This document shows, piece by piece, positions 1 to 5,598 of a DNA stretch of 21,711 nucleotides. A model generated the notes under the pieces. That model had not been told where the DNA came from, did not search any database, and saw nothing but the letters and a program-made list of their open reading frames with translations. The translations under genes were made by a program, and so were the position numbers. Within the stretch, counting starts at the first letter, position 1. The number at the start of each line of letters is the position of its first letter. The DNA is taken from positions 1 through 21,711 of the forward strand of contig CAZSTR010000027.1 of NCBI GenBank assembly GCA_964609975.1. The letters are read 5' to 3'. The stretch is from UBA5905 sp964609975. Its GTDB lineage: Bacteria; Bacillota; Clostridia; Oscillospirales; Acutalibacteraceae.

Positions 1-87
1 CTCTCCATAAGGCCCCGCCGCGGCGTGGCCGGAAAGGACAAAGCCCACCAACTGTCCTCGCTGTATCCGGAAACAGACTTGAATCAT
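1..87 (-). CDS. prp: Ribosomal-processing cysteine protease Prp (partial, N-terminal 29 residues)
   Basis: Reading the minus strand from ATG at 87 gives an open frame to the window edge that begins MIQVCFRIQRG and contains SGHA followed by GPYGE. This matches the N-terminus of Prp (YsxB family), in which the histidine of the SGHA motif (H21 here) forms the catalytic pair with a cysteine in a downstream DIVCAA motif that lies outside the window. Prp removes the N-terminal extension of ribosomal protein L27 in Firmicutes and is normally encoded between rplU and rpmA. The position, 5 nt after the rplU stop on the same strand, fits exactly. The upstream ribosome binding site is weak, so translational coupling to rplU is likely. 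The gene is only truncated by the window. The family call rests on a short segment plus strong synteny. Confidence 0.85.
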   Translation of the reverse strand, partial: MIQVCFRIQRGQLVGFVLSGHAAAGPYGE

Positions 88-92
88 TTCAA

Positions 93-404
93 TCAGGCGT
101 TAATGGTGTCAATCTGCACCTTCGTATAGGGCTGACGATGGCCCAGCTTACGAGAGCTGCCCTTCTTGGGCTTGTAGGTGAAGACCGTGATTTTTTTGCT
201 CTTGCCGTTTTTGAGCACATGAGCGGTGACATTGGCACCCTCCACATAAGGGGCACCGACCTTCAGCTCAGCGTCATCCTGCAGAGCGATCACCTTGTCG
301 AAGGTGACGGAGGCTTCCTCGGCAGCATCCAGCTTCTCAATGTACAGAGTGTCTCCGCTCTGCACCTTGTACTGCTTGCCGCCCGTTTCAATAATCGCGT
401 ACAT
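93..404 (-). CDS. rplU: 50S ribosomal protein L21
   Basis: A 103-residue protein starting MYAIIETGGKQYKVQ, the standard bacterial L21 N-terminus, and ending with a basic segment containing KPKKGSSRKLGHRQPYT, which corresponds to the conserved L21 signature near the C-terminus. The length is that of typical L21 (about 100-105 residues). L21 binds 23S rRNA in the large subunit. The frame stays open upstream to 491, but the ATG at 404 is chosen because it gives the exact family N-terminus and the extra residues have no L21 character. prp follows 5 nt downstream, so this is the usual rplU-prp-rpmA operon. A consensus promoter lies about 90 bp upstream. Confidence 0.97.
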   Translation of the reverse strand: MYAIIETGGKQYKVQSGDTLYIEKLDAAEEASVTFDKVIALQDDAELKVGAPYVEGANVTAHVLKNGKSKKITVFTYKPKKGSSRKLGHRQPYTKVQIDTINA

Positions 405-490
405 AGGCTTACCTGCCTTTTCTCTAGACTCGCTGTGCGGGGCGGAGCATTGTCTCTTTCGCCCGAACCGAGCGCCCAACACAAGCGGCA
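405..490 (-). promoter_or_regulatory. rplU 5' leader, possible L21 autoregulatory leader
   Basis: Given the promoter at 497-525, the rplU mRNA should start near 490, leaving about 86 nt untranslated. This leader can fold: GGGCG/CGCCC (440-444 with 460-464) stacked inside a CTCG/CGAG pairing (429-432 with 469-472). Several Firmicutes carry a structured L21 leader thought to mediate feedback by the ribosomal protein. The size and position fit that idea, but I could not match a consensus, so this is an inference from position and local pairing. Confidence 0.35.
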
Positions 491-496
491 ACGGCT

Positions 497-525
497 ATTG
501 TAACACGAAACGCGACGCTTGTCAA
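497..525 (-). promoter_or_regulatory. Sigma-A promoter of rplU
   Basis: On the minus strand, TTGACA (520-525) and TACAAT (497-502) are separated by exactly 17 nt. The -35 is perfect and the -10 has one mismatch to consensus. It faces rplU and is the only good promoter upstream of it, fitting strong constitutive expression of a ribosomal protein gene. Confidence 0.85.
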
Positions 526-552
526 CGCGTTTTTTCGATTTTGTTGGCGAAA

Positions 553-609
553 CAGGAAAAACTTCTGTTCTATTACAATAGAATCGGCTTTTCGCGACGC
601 TTTTTCCTG
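553..609. repeat. Inverted repeats between the divergent rplU and met promoters
   Basis: This AT-rich stretch between the two divergent promoters contains CAGGAAAAA (553-561) matched by TTTTTCCTG (601-609). Between them is a tight perfect palindrome, TTCTATT-AC-AATAGAA (568-583). No gene is present. The arms may be an operator or a cruciform-prone spacer. The function is unknown. Confidence 0.45.
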
Positions 610-637
610 AAAAAACGTGATTTTTTGAAAAAAGTCC

Positions 638-666
638 TTGACTTTGGCGAAAAGCTGTGCTACAAT
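638..666 (+). promoter_or_regulatory. Sigma-A promoter of the metNIQ leader transcript
   Basis: TTGACT (638-643) and TACAAT (661-666) are spaced by 17 nt, placing the start of transcription near 673, just ahead of T-box stem I. Each hexamer has one mismatch to consensus. Confidence 0.8.
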
Positions 667-690
667 GCACCCATCACATCGAAACAGGCA

Positions 691-953
691 ACGATGAGGA
701 GAGTACACCCTGAGATATGCCGCAGAGAGCCCCGGCTGGTGGGAAGGGGCGCAAAAGACAGGATGGAAGATGGCCTCGGAGCCTCGCACCGACCGGCTTC
801 GCCGTTAGGCTGCGATGGGAGCGCCCATTACAGCGCCCGGGTATCCGATTTTCGCGTACCGACAGAGGCTTGTGCCGCGAGACACAGGCGAATTAAGGTG
901 GTAACACGTCAGCTATGCTGTCGTCCTTAGAGAATAAGGGCGGCAGCTTTTTT
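691..953 (+). ncRNA. T-box riboswitch leader, methionine specifier
   Basis: The leader shows the T-box architecture. Stem I has GAGG/CCTC at its base, an AGTA S-turn (702-705), and the distal AGAGAG and GCTGGTG loop motifs (725-741). The specifier-loop strand between the CAGGATG arm and GCCTC contains ATG at 770-772, a methionine codon. Stem III is GCTTGTG (868-874) paired with CACAGGC (883-889). The T-box itself is AATTAAGGTGGTAACACG (891-908); its TGGT bulge (899-902) would pair with an ACCA acceptor end, matching the A discriminator of tRNA-Met. The antiterminator pairs AAGG (895-898) and ACG (906-908) with CGTCCTT (922-928), which is also the left arm of the terminator. Uncharged tRNA-Met should therefore permit read-through into metNIQ. 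Confidence 0.92.
917..953 (+). terminator. T-box regulated intrinsic terminator
   Basis: A 13-bp stem (917-929 with 935-947, some G-T pairs) with a 5-nt GAGAA loop is followed by six T residues (948-953). Its left arm overlaps the antiterminator partner CGTCCTT, so the two structures are mutually exclusive, as expected for a T-box. Confidence 0.92.
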
Positions 954-983
954 GTTGTCGCCAACCGAAAAAGGAGCATCAAC

Positions 984-2009
984 ATGGACGAAAAACAAAC
1001 CGCAAAGGAGCTTATCCGCATCGAAAACCTGAGCAAGGTTTTCCATGGCGCCGCCGGCGAAATCGTCGCGCTGAACGACATCAACCTGAGCGTCTATACC
1101 GGCGACATTTTCGGCATCATCGGCTTGTCCGGCGCCGGAAAGAGCACCCTAGTGCGTTGCATCAACTATCTGGAGAAGCCCACCGCCGGCCGCGTGGTGG
1201 TGGACGGACATGACCTGTCCGCCATGACCCGCCGCCAGCTTCTGGAAACCCGCCAGCAAATCGGCATGATTTTCCAGGGCTTCAATCTACTGGCCCAGCG
1301 GGACGCCATCGGCAATGTGTGCTATCCGCTGGAAATCGCCGGTGTGCCCCGCGCCGAGGCCCGCAAACGAGCGGAGGAGCTGTTGCGGCTGGTGGGGCTG
1401 GACGACCGAATGCGCGCCTATCCCTCCCAGATGTCCGGTGGTCAAAAGCAACGGGTGGCCATCGCCCGCGCTCTGGCCAACAACCCGAAGGTGCTTCTGT
1501 GCGATGAGGCCACCAGCGCGCTGGATCCCACCACCACTCAGGCGATTCTCGACCTGCTGAAGGACATCAATCAAAAGCTGGGGGTCACCGTGGTGGTCAT
1601 CACCCACGAAATGCGGGTCATCGAACAGATTTGCAACCGGGTGGCGGTCATCGACCAGAGCCACATCGTAGAGCAGGGCGAGGTGCAGGAAATCTTCGTC
1701 CGTCCCCAATCGACCATTGCCCGCCAGCTGATTTTCCCCCAGGGGCAAGCCGTGGATTGCAGCGGCGGCACCCAGGCGCTGCGGCTTGTCTTTGACGGAA
1801 CAGCCGCCTTTGAGCCGGTGGTGGCGAAGATGGTGCTGGAATGTCGCGTGCTGGTGAACATCCTGTATGCCCACACCAAAACGGTGGAGGGAAAAACCTT
1901 CGGCCAGATGGTTTTGCGGTTGCCGGAGGATACAGAGGCGGTTCAGCGCATGAAGGCCTATCTGGACGCCCACGGAATTTATTACAAGGAGGAGCCGCTG
2001 GATGAATGA
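984..2009 (+). CDS. metN: Methionine ABC transporter ATP-binding protein MetN
   Basis: A 341-residue ABC ATPase that powers methionine import. Visible motifs are Walker A GLSGAGKST (47-55), the Q-loop glutamine (Q98), an MSGGQ signature (150-154), Walker B VLLCDE (170-175) and the switch histidine in VVITHEM (H208). The C-terminal 80 or so residues form an extension consistent with the NIL (ACT-like) domain, which in MetN binds methionine and inhibits the transporter. The length equals that of typical MetN. The ATG at 984 is chosen because AAGGAG lies 7 nt upstream; the frame extends back into the T-box but that part is not coding. metI overlaps its 3' end by 8 nt. Substrate specificity is supported by the NIL extension, the gene order and the AUG T-box. 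Confidence 0.96.
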   Translation: MDEKQTAKELIRIENLSKVFHGAAGEIVALNDINLSVYTGDIFGIIGLSGAGKSTLVRCINYLEKPTAGRVVVDGHDLSAMTRRQLLETRQQIGMIFQGFNLLAQRDAIGNVCYPLEIAGVPRAEARKRAEELLRLVGLDDRMRAYPSQMSGGQKQRVAIARALANNPKVLLCDEATSALDPTTTQAILDLLKDINQKLGVTVVVITHEMRVIEQICNRVAVIDQSHIVEQGEVQEIFVRPQSTIARQLIFPQGQAVDCSGGTQALRLVFDGTAAFEPVVAKMVLECRVLVNILYAHTKTVEGKTFGQMVLRLPEDTEAVQRMKAYLDAHGIYYKEEPLDE

Positions 2010-2688
2010 GTTTTTTACGACAGCCTTCGGAAACGGGCTGTTGAGTGAATACGGAAACGGCTTGCTGACGACGCTGTATCTGGTGGCGATTTGCACCGTT
2101 CTGGCCTATGTCATCGGAATCCCCATCGGCGTGATTCTCTGCATCACCGACCGCAACGGAATTCGCCCCTGCCCGGCGCTGAACAAGGCGCTCGGCCTGG
2201 TGGTCAACATTTTTCGCTCGGTTCCCTTCGTCATCCTTCTGGTCATGGCCATGCCGCTGACCAAAGCGATTGTCGGAACGAAGGTGGGCGACACCGCCTT
2301 TCTTGTGCCGCTGGTGCTGGCGGCCGCGCCCTTCGTGGCGCGCATGGTGGAATCCTCCCTCAAGGAGGTGGATGTAGGCGTCATCGAGGCGGCCCAGGCC
2401 ATGGGAAGCTCCAACTGGCAAATCATCTGCAAGGTTCTCCTGCCGGAGGCGAAGCCCTCTCTGCTGGTGGGCGGCGCCATTGCGGTTACCACCATTCTCG
2501 GCTATACCCCGCTGGCCACGCTGGTGGGCGGCGGCGGTCTGGGCGCCATCGCCGTGCAATATGGCCTCTATCGTTTCAAGGACGCCATCATGTATGTAGC
2601 CTCCATCCTGCTGATTATTCTGGTGCAGATTTTGCAGGAAACCGGTATGCGTTTGGCCAAGAAGACCGACAAGCGTGCCCGCACCTGA
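2002..2688 (+). CDS. metI: Methionine ABC transporter permease MetI
   Basis: A 228-residue integral membrane permease. It has about five hydrophobic segments, starting near residues 20-48, and the cytoplasmic EAA coupling loop EAAQAMGSSNWQ (129-140) ending in LLPEAKP, which docks onto the MetN ATPase. Its length is close to that of the MetI/MetP family (about 217-230). The ATG lies inside the last codons of metN (8-nt overlap) with AAGGAGG 9 nt upstream, indicating coupled translation. metQ follows after 68 nt. Confidence 0.95.
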   Translation: MNEFFTTAFGNGLLSEYGNGLLTTLYLVAICTVLAYVIGIPIGVILCITDRNGIRPCPALNKALGLVVNIFRSVPFVILLVMAMPLTKAIVGTKVGDTAFLVPLVLAAAPFVARMVESSLKEVDVGVIEAAQAMGSSNWQIICKVLLPEAKPSLLVGGAIAVTTILGYTPLATLVGGGGLGAIAVQYGLYRFKDAIMYVASILLIILVQILQETGMRLAKKTDKRART

Positions 2689-2756
2689 GCACGCCCTATA
2701 AACACAGTCCGTATAAAAAGCATATATACCATTATTATTTTAAGGAGTTGTTTGTT

Positions 2757-3560
2757 ATGAAAAAATTCGTATCCATCCTGTTCGCTGCCGCTCTGCTGGC
2801 GCTTTGCCTCATCGGCTGCGGCAAAAACGACGAAAAGACCATCACCGTCGGCGCCAGCGCCACACCCCACGCCGAAATCCTCGCCCAGGTGAAGGATGTT
2901 CTGGCCGAGGAAGGCTACACCCTGGAAATCAAGGTGTATGACGACTATGTGTTGCCCAACACCGCCACCGAAAGTGGTGACCTGGTGGCCAACTATTTCC
3001 AGCATCAGCCCTATTTGGACGACTTCAACAAGGAAAACAACACCCACCTGGTGAGCGTGGCCGCGATTCACTATGAGCCCTTTGGCATCTATGCCGGCAC
3101 CGCCAAGACACTGGCCGACCTGAAGGACGGCGACAAAATCGCCGTGCCCAACGACGGAACCAACGAAGCCCGCGCTCTGCAGCTGCTGGCCGCCCAGGGC
3201 CTCATCCAGCTCAAGGAAAACGCTGGCCTGACCGCCACTAAGTTGGACATCGTCAGCAACCCCCACAACTACGAAATCGTGGAGCAGGAAGCGGCCGTGA
3301 TCCCCACCTGTCTGGACAGCGTGGCCGTGGGCGTCATCAACGGCAACTATGCCATCAATGCCAATCTGCGGGTGAGCGACGCGCTCGCCGTGGAAGACAA
3401 GAATTCCGAGGCCGCCCAGACCTATGCCAATGTGCTGGTCGTGAAGGAGGGCAACGAGAACAACGAGGCTGTGCAGGCGCTGGCGAAGGCACTGAAATCC
3501 GACAAGGTGAAGTCCTATATCGCCAGCCAGTATGACGGCGCTGTGGTCGCCATGTTCTAA
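2757..3560 (+). CDS. metQ: Methionine-binding lipoprotein MetQ (NlpA family)
   Basis: A 267-residue substrate-binding lipoprotein. The N-terminus MKKFVSILFAAALLALCLIG is a lipoprotein signal peptide, with lipobox LIGC and the acylated cysteine at C21. The mature part has NlpA-family features: TVGASATPHAEIL near the start, the YFQHQPYLDDFN segment and IAVPNDGTNEARAL. It captures methionine outside the membrane and passes it to MetI. The ATG at 2757 is chosen for its AAGGAG 9 nt upstream and because it gives the correct signal peptide; the same frame is open far upstream across metI but carries no homologous sequence. It is the last gene of the unit and is followed by a strong terminator. Confidence 0.95.
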   Translation: MKKFVSILFAAALLALCLIGCGKNDEKTITVGASATPHAEILAQVKDVLAEEGYTLEIKVYDDYVLPNTATESGDLVANYFQHQPYLDDFNKENNTHLVSVAAIHYEPFGIYAGTAKTLADLKDGDKIAVPNDGTNEARALQLLAAQGLIQLKENAGLTATKLDIVSNPHNYEIVEQEAAVIPTCLDSVAVGVINGNYAINANLRVSDALAVEDKNSEAAQTYANVLVVKEGNENNEAVQALAKALKSDKVKSYIASQYDGAVVAMF

Positions 3561-3588
3561 GCTTCGGCTGATATAACCTAAACCAATA

Positions 3589-3646
3589 AGCTCCACCTCG
3601 GAGACGCGCAGTTCAACCGTGCGTCTCCGAGGTGGAGCTGTTTTTT
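3589..3646 (+). terminator. Intrinsic terminator of metNIQ
   Basis: A perfect 19-bp stem (3589-3607 with 3621-3639, beginning AGCTCCACCTCGG) with a 13-nt loop is followed by six T residues at 3641-3646. It lies 28 nt after metQ. Confidence 0.93.
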
Positions 3647-3681
3647 CGTCGCACAAATTCAAGCCTTGATAATCATCTCCG

Positions 3682-3918
3682 TCACACATGGGCGTTCATC
3701 TTTTTTTCTATGGCTTTTAATACCTCGGTAGTACCCACATCCAAATCATACTCTTTTGCATCAACGATAACTGTATGTCCATCTTCACAATCAGGGAATT
3801 CAAAGCGATCAAAATTGCCAATGCCTATGAAGCTCAAAATCTGAAAATAGCAGCCTATTTCATTATATGTTGTTTCTTTACTTTTGGATTTAGTCATCTC
3901 TATTTCAAGCTTTTCCAA
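3682..3918 (-). CDS. Small AT-rich hypothetical protein
   Basis: A possible protein of up to 78 residues that I do not recognise. The first start is TTG at 3918; the ATG at 3897 (MTKSKSKETTYNEIG) would give 71 residues. The frame stays open for some 13 further codons upstream without a better start. The sequence is charged, with a hydrophobic patch around CYFQILSFIGIGNF and an acidic C-terminal half ending in an IEKKMNAHV helix. There is no signal peptide or membrane segment. G+C is about 35% (84 of 237 bases), against a visibly far GC-richer neighbourhood, which points to horizontal origin or a gene remnant. A TATAAT lies on its strand at about 3950-3955 without a clear -35, and ribosome binding sites are weak for both starts. 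It may be a real small gene or the tail of a degraded one. Confidence 0.45.
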   Translation of the reverse strand: MEKLEIEMTKSKSKETTYNEIGCYFQILSFIGIGNFDRFEFPDCEDGHTVIVDAKEYDLDVGTTEVLKAIEKKMNAHV

Positions 3919-3983
3919 CTGTTTGACGAAACCGGAATTTAACAGACCGATTATACCCTATATTTGCGAAAATTTCTGTTACG

Positions 3984-4030
3984 CCGAAGAAAGCAGCGGC
4001 AGAGGAGTGTTTGACTCTCCTGCCGCTGCT
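3984..4030 (-). terminator. Intrinsic terminator of guaA
   Basis: A 17-position stem with one mismatch (4014-4030 with 3992-4008, including AGCAGCGGCAG/CTGCCGCTGCT) and a 5-nt loop lies 17 nt after the guaA stop. On the minus strand it is followed by an imperfect T-rich tail (TTCTTC). Confidence 0.8.
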
Positions 4031-4047
4031 GTCCGTTGCGTATAAAA

Positions 4048-5571
4048 TCATTCCCACTCCACCGTGGCCGGCGGTTTTGTGGTGATGTCATAGACAACAC
4101 GACTGATTTGCGGAACCTCGTTCGTGATACGGTTGCTAACCCGCGCCAACAGCTCATAGGGAATTTTCGCCCAATCGGCGGTCATGAAATCATCCGTGGT
4201 CACCGCGCGAATGGCCACCAGCTGTTCATAGGTACGATGGTCCCCCATCACCCCCACGGTGCTAACCCCCGGCAAAACGCAGAAAAACTGCGCCAGCCGG
4301 TCGCTATAGCCGCTTTTTTCCATTTCGTCCCGCAAAACCCAATCCGCATCCTGCAAAATCCGCAGCTTTTCGGCGGTGATTTCACCGATAATGCGCACGC
4401 CCAAACCGGGGCCGGGGAAGGGCTGACGCCACACCAGCGCCCGCGGAATTCCCAGCTGCTCGCCCACACGGCGCACCTCATCCTTGAACAGGTCGCACAG
4501 CGGTTCAATCACGCCGAGAAACTCCACATCCTCAGGCATTTTCACCCGGTTGTGGTGGGTTTTGATGGTGTCCGCATCCCCCTTTCCCGATTCGATGCAA
4601 TCAGGATAAATTGTGCCCTGGGCGAAAAAGCCCTTTGCGCTTTGCTTGCGAATCTCGTTCCAAAACACCTGATAAAACTCCGTGCCGATGACCCGCCGCT
4701 TCTCCTCCGAATCAGAAACACCCCGCAGCTTTTCCAGAAAATGCTGTTGGCAATTCACCCGCACGAACTGCATATCAAAAAGGGAGGTGAAGGTCTGCTC
4801 CACAAAGTCGCCCTCGTCCTTGCGCATGAGACCGTGGTCCACAAACACGCAAGTCAACTGTTTCCCCACAGCGCGACTGAGCAGAGCCGCCGCCACAGAG
4901 GAATCCACGCCGCCAGACAATCCCAGCACCACCGGCTTGTCGCCGATTTGCTCCCGCAGGCGAGCCACCGTGTCCTCGATGAAGGTTTCCATTCGCCACT
5001 GGCCGCTACAGCCGCAAACCCGATAGAGGAAATTCTCCAACAGCTTGTCCCCATACTGGCTATGGGTCACCTCCGGGTGAAACTGAACCGCATACAGCCG
5101 CTTGTTGCGGTTTTCCATGGCGGCGATGGGACAGGCCGCCGTGGAGGCGGTGACGGAAAAGCCCACGGGCGCTTTAATCACCCCGTCGGTGTGGCTCATC
5201 CACACCACGCTCTCCACGGGAACATCGGCGAACAGCGGCGAGGTGTCGTCCTCCACCCGCAACGAAATCGGGCCATATTCCGACTGCTCCGCCGTTTCCA
5301 CCACGCCGCCGGCCATCCAGGCGGTGAGCTGACAGCCATAGCAAATGCCCAAAACCGGCACGCCCAGCGACAAAATCGCCGGGTCATAATGGGGCGATGC
5401 CGGATCAAACACCGAATTCGGCCCGCCGGTGAATATAATTCCCTTATACGCGGCGACGCGAATTTTCTCCAACGGGGTCGTATACGGCAGAACCTCGGCA
5501 TATACCTTATGGTCCCGCACCCGGCGGGCAATCAGCTGGTTATACTGACCGCCAAAATCCAACACAAGCAC
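4048..5571 (-). CDS. guaA: GMP synthase (glutamine-hydrolysing)
   Basis: A 507-residue GMP synthetase that converts XMP to GMP using ATP and glutamine-derived ammonia. The N-terminal class I amidotransferase domain has the nucleophile in GICYGC (C77) and the His-Glu pair in QFHPEVTHS (H165, E167). The ATP-pyrophosphatase domain has the PP-loop SGGVDSS (219-225), and the C-terminal dimerisation domain ends in KPPATVEWE. Length and domain order are standard. The start is odd: the first usable codon is GTG at 5571, giving LVLDFGGQYNQ, while most GuaA proteins have a few more residues (such as TEKV, which is encoded in frame just upstream but without ATG, GTG or TTG). A GGGGGA run about 15 nt upstream is too far for a normal ribosome binding site. 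It follows the GH78 gene by 27 nt. Confidence 0.96.
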   Translation of the reverse strand: MLVLDFGGQYNQLIARRVRDHKVYAEVLPYTTPLEKIRVAAYKGIIFTGGPNSVFDPASPHYDPAILSLGVPVLGICYGCQLTAWMAGGVVETAEQSEYGPISLRVEDDTSPLFADVPVESVVWMSHTDGVIKAPVGFSVTASTAACPIAAMENRNKRLYAVQFHPEVTHSQYGDKLLENFLYRVCGCSGQWRMETFIEDTVARLREQIGDKPVVLGLSGGVDSSVAAALLSRAVGKQLTCVFVDHGLMRKDEGDFVEQTFTSLFDMQFVRVNCQQHFLEKLRGVSDSEEKRRVIGTEFYQVFWNEIRKQSAKGFFAQGTIYPDCIESGKGDADTIKTHHNRVKMPEDVEFLGVIEPLCDLFKDEVRRVGEQLGIPRALVWRQPFPGPGLGVRIIGEITAEKLRILQDADWVLRDEMEKSGYSDRLAQFFCVLPGVSTVGVMGDHRTYEQLVAIRAVTTDDFMTADWAKIPYELLARVSNRITNEVPQISRVVYDITTKPPATVEWE

Positions 5572-5598
5572 TTTTTCCGTAAAAATTCCCCCAATATA

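Noticed and set aside
667..983. A SAM riboswitch upstream of metNIQ
   Set aside because: The leader contains the canonical T-box sequence and terminator instead, and no S-box core was seen.
2091..2756. A long in-frame N-terminal extension of metQ across metI
   Set aside because: The extension is the out-of-frame reading of metI. The ATG at 2757 has a strong ribosome binding site and gives a proper lipoprotein signal peptide.
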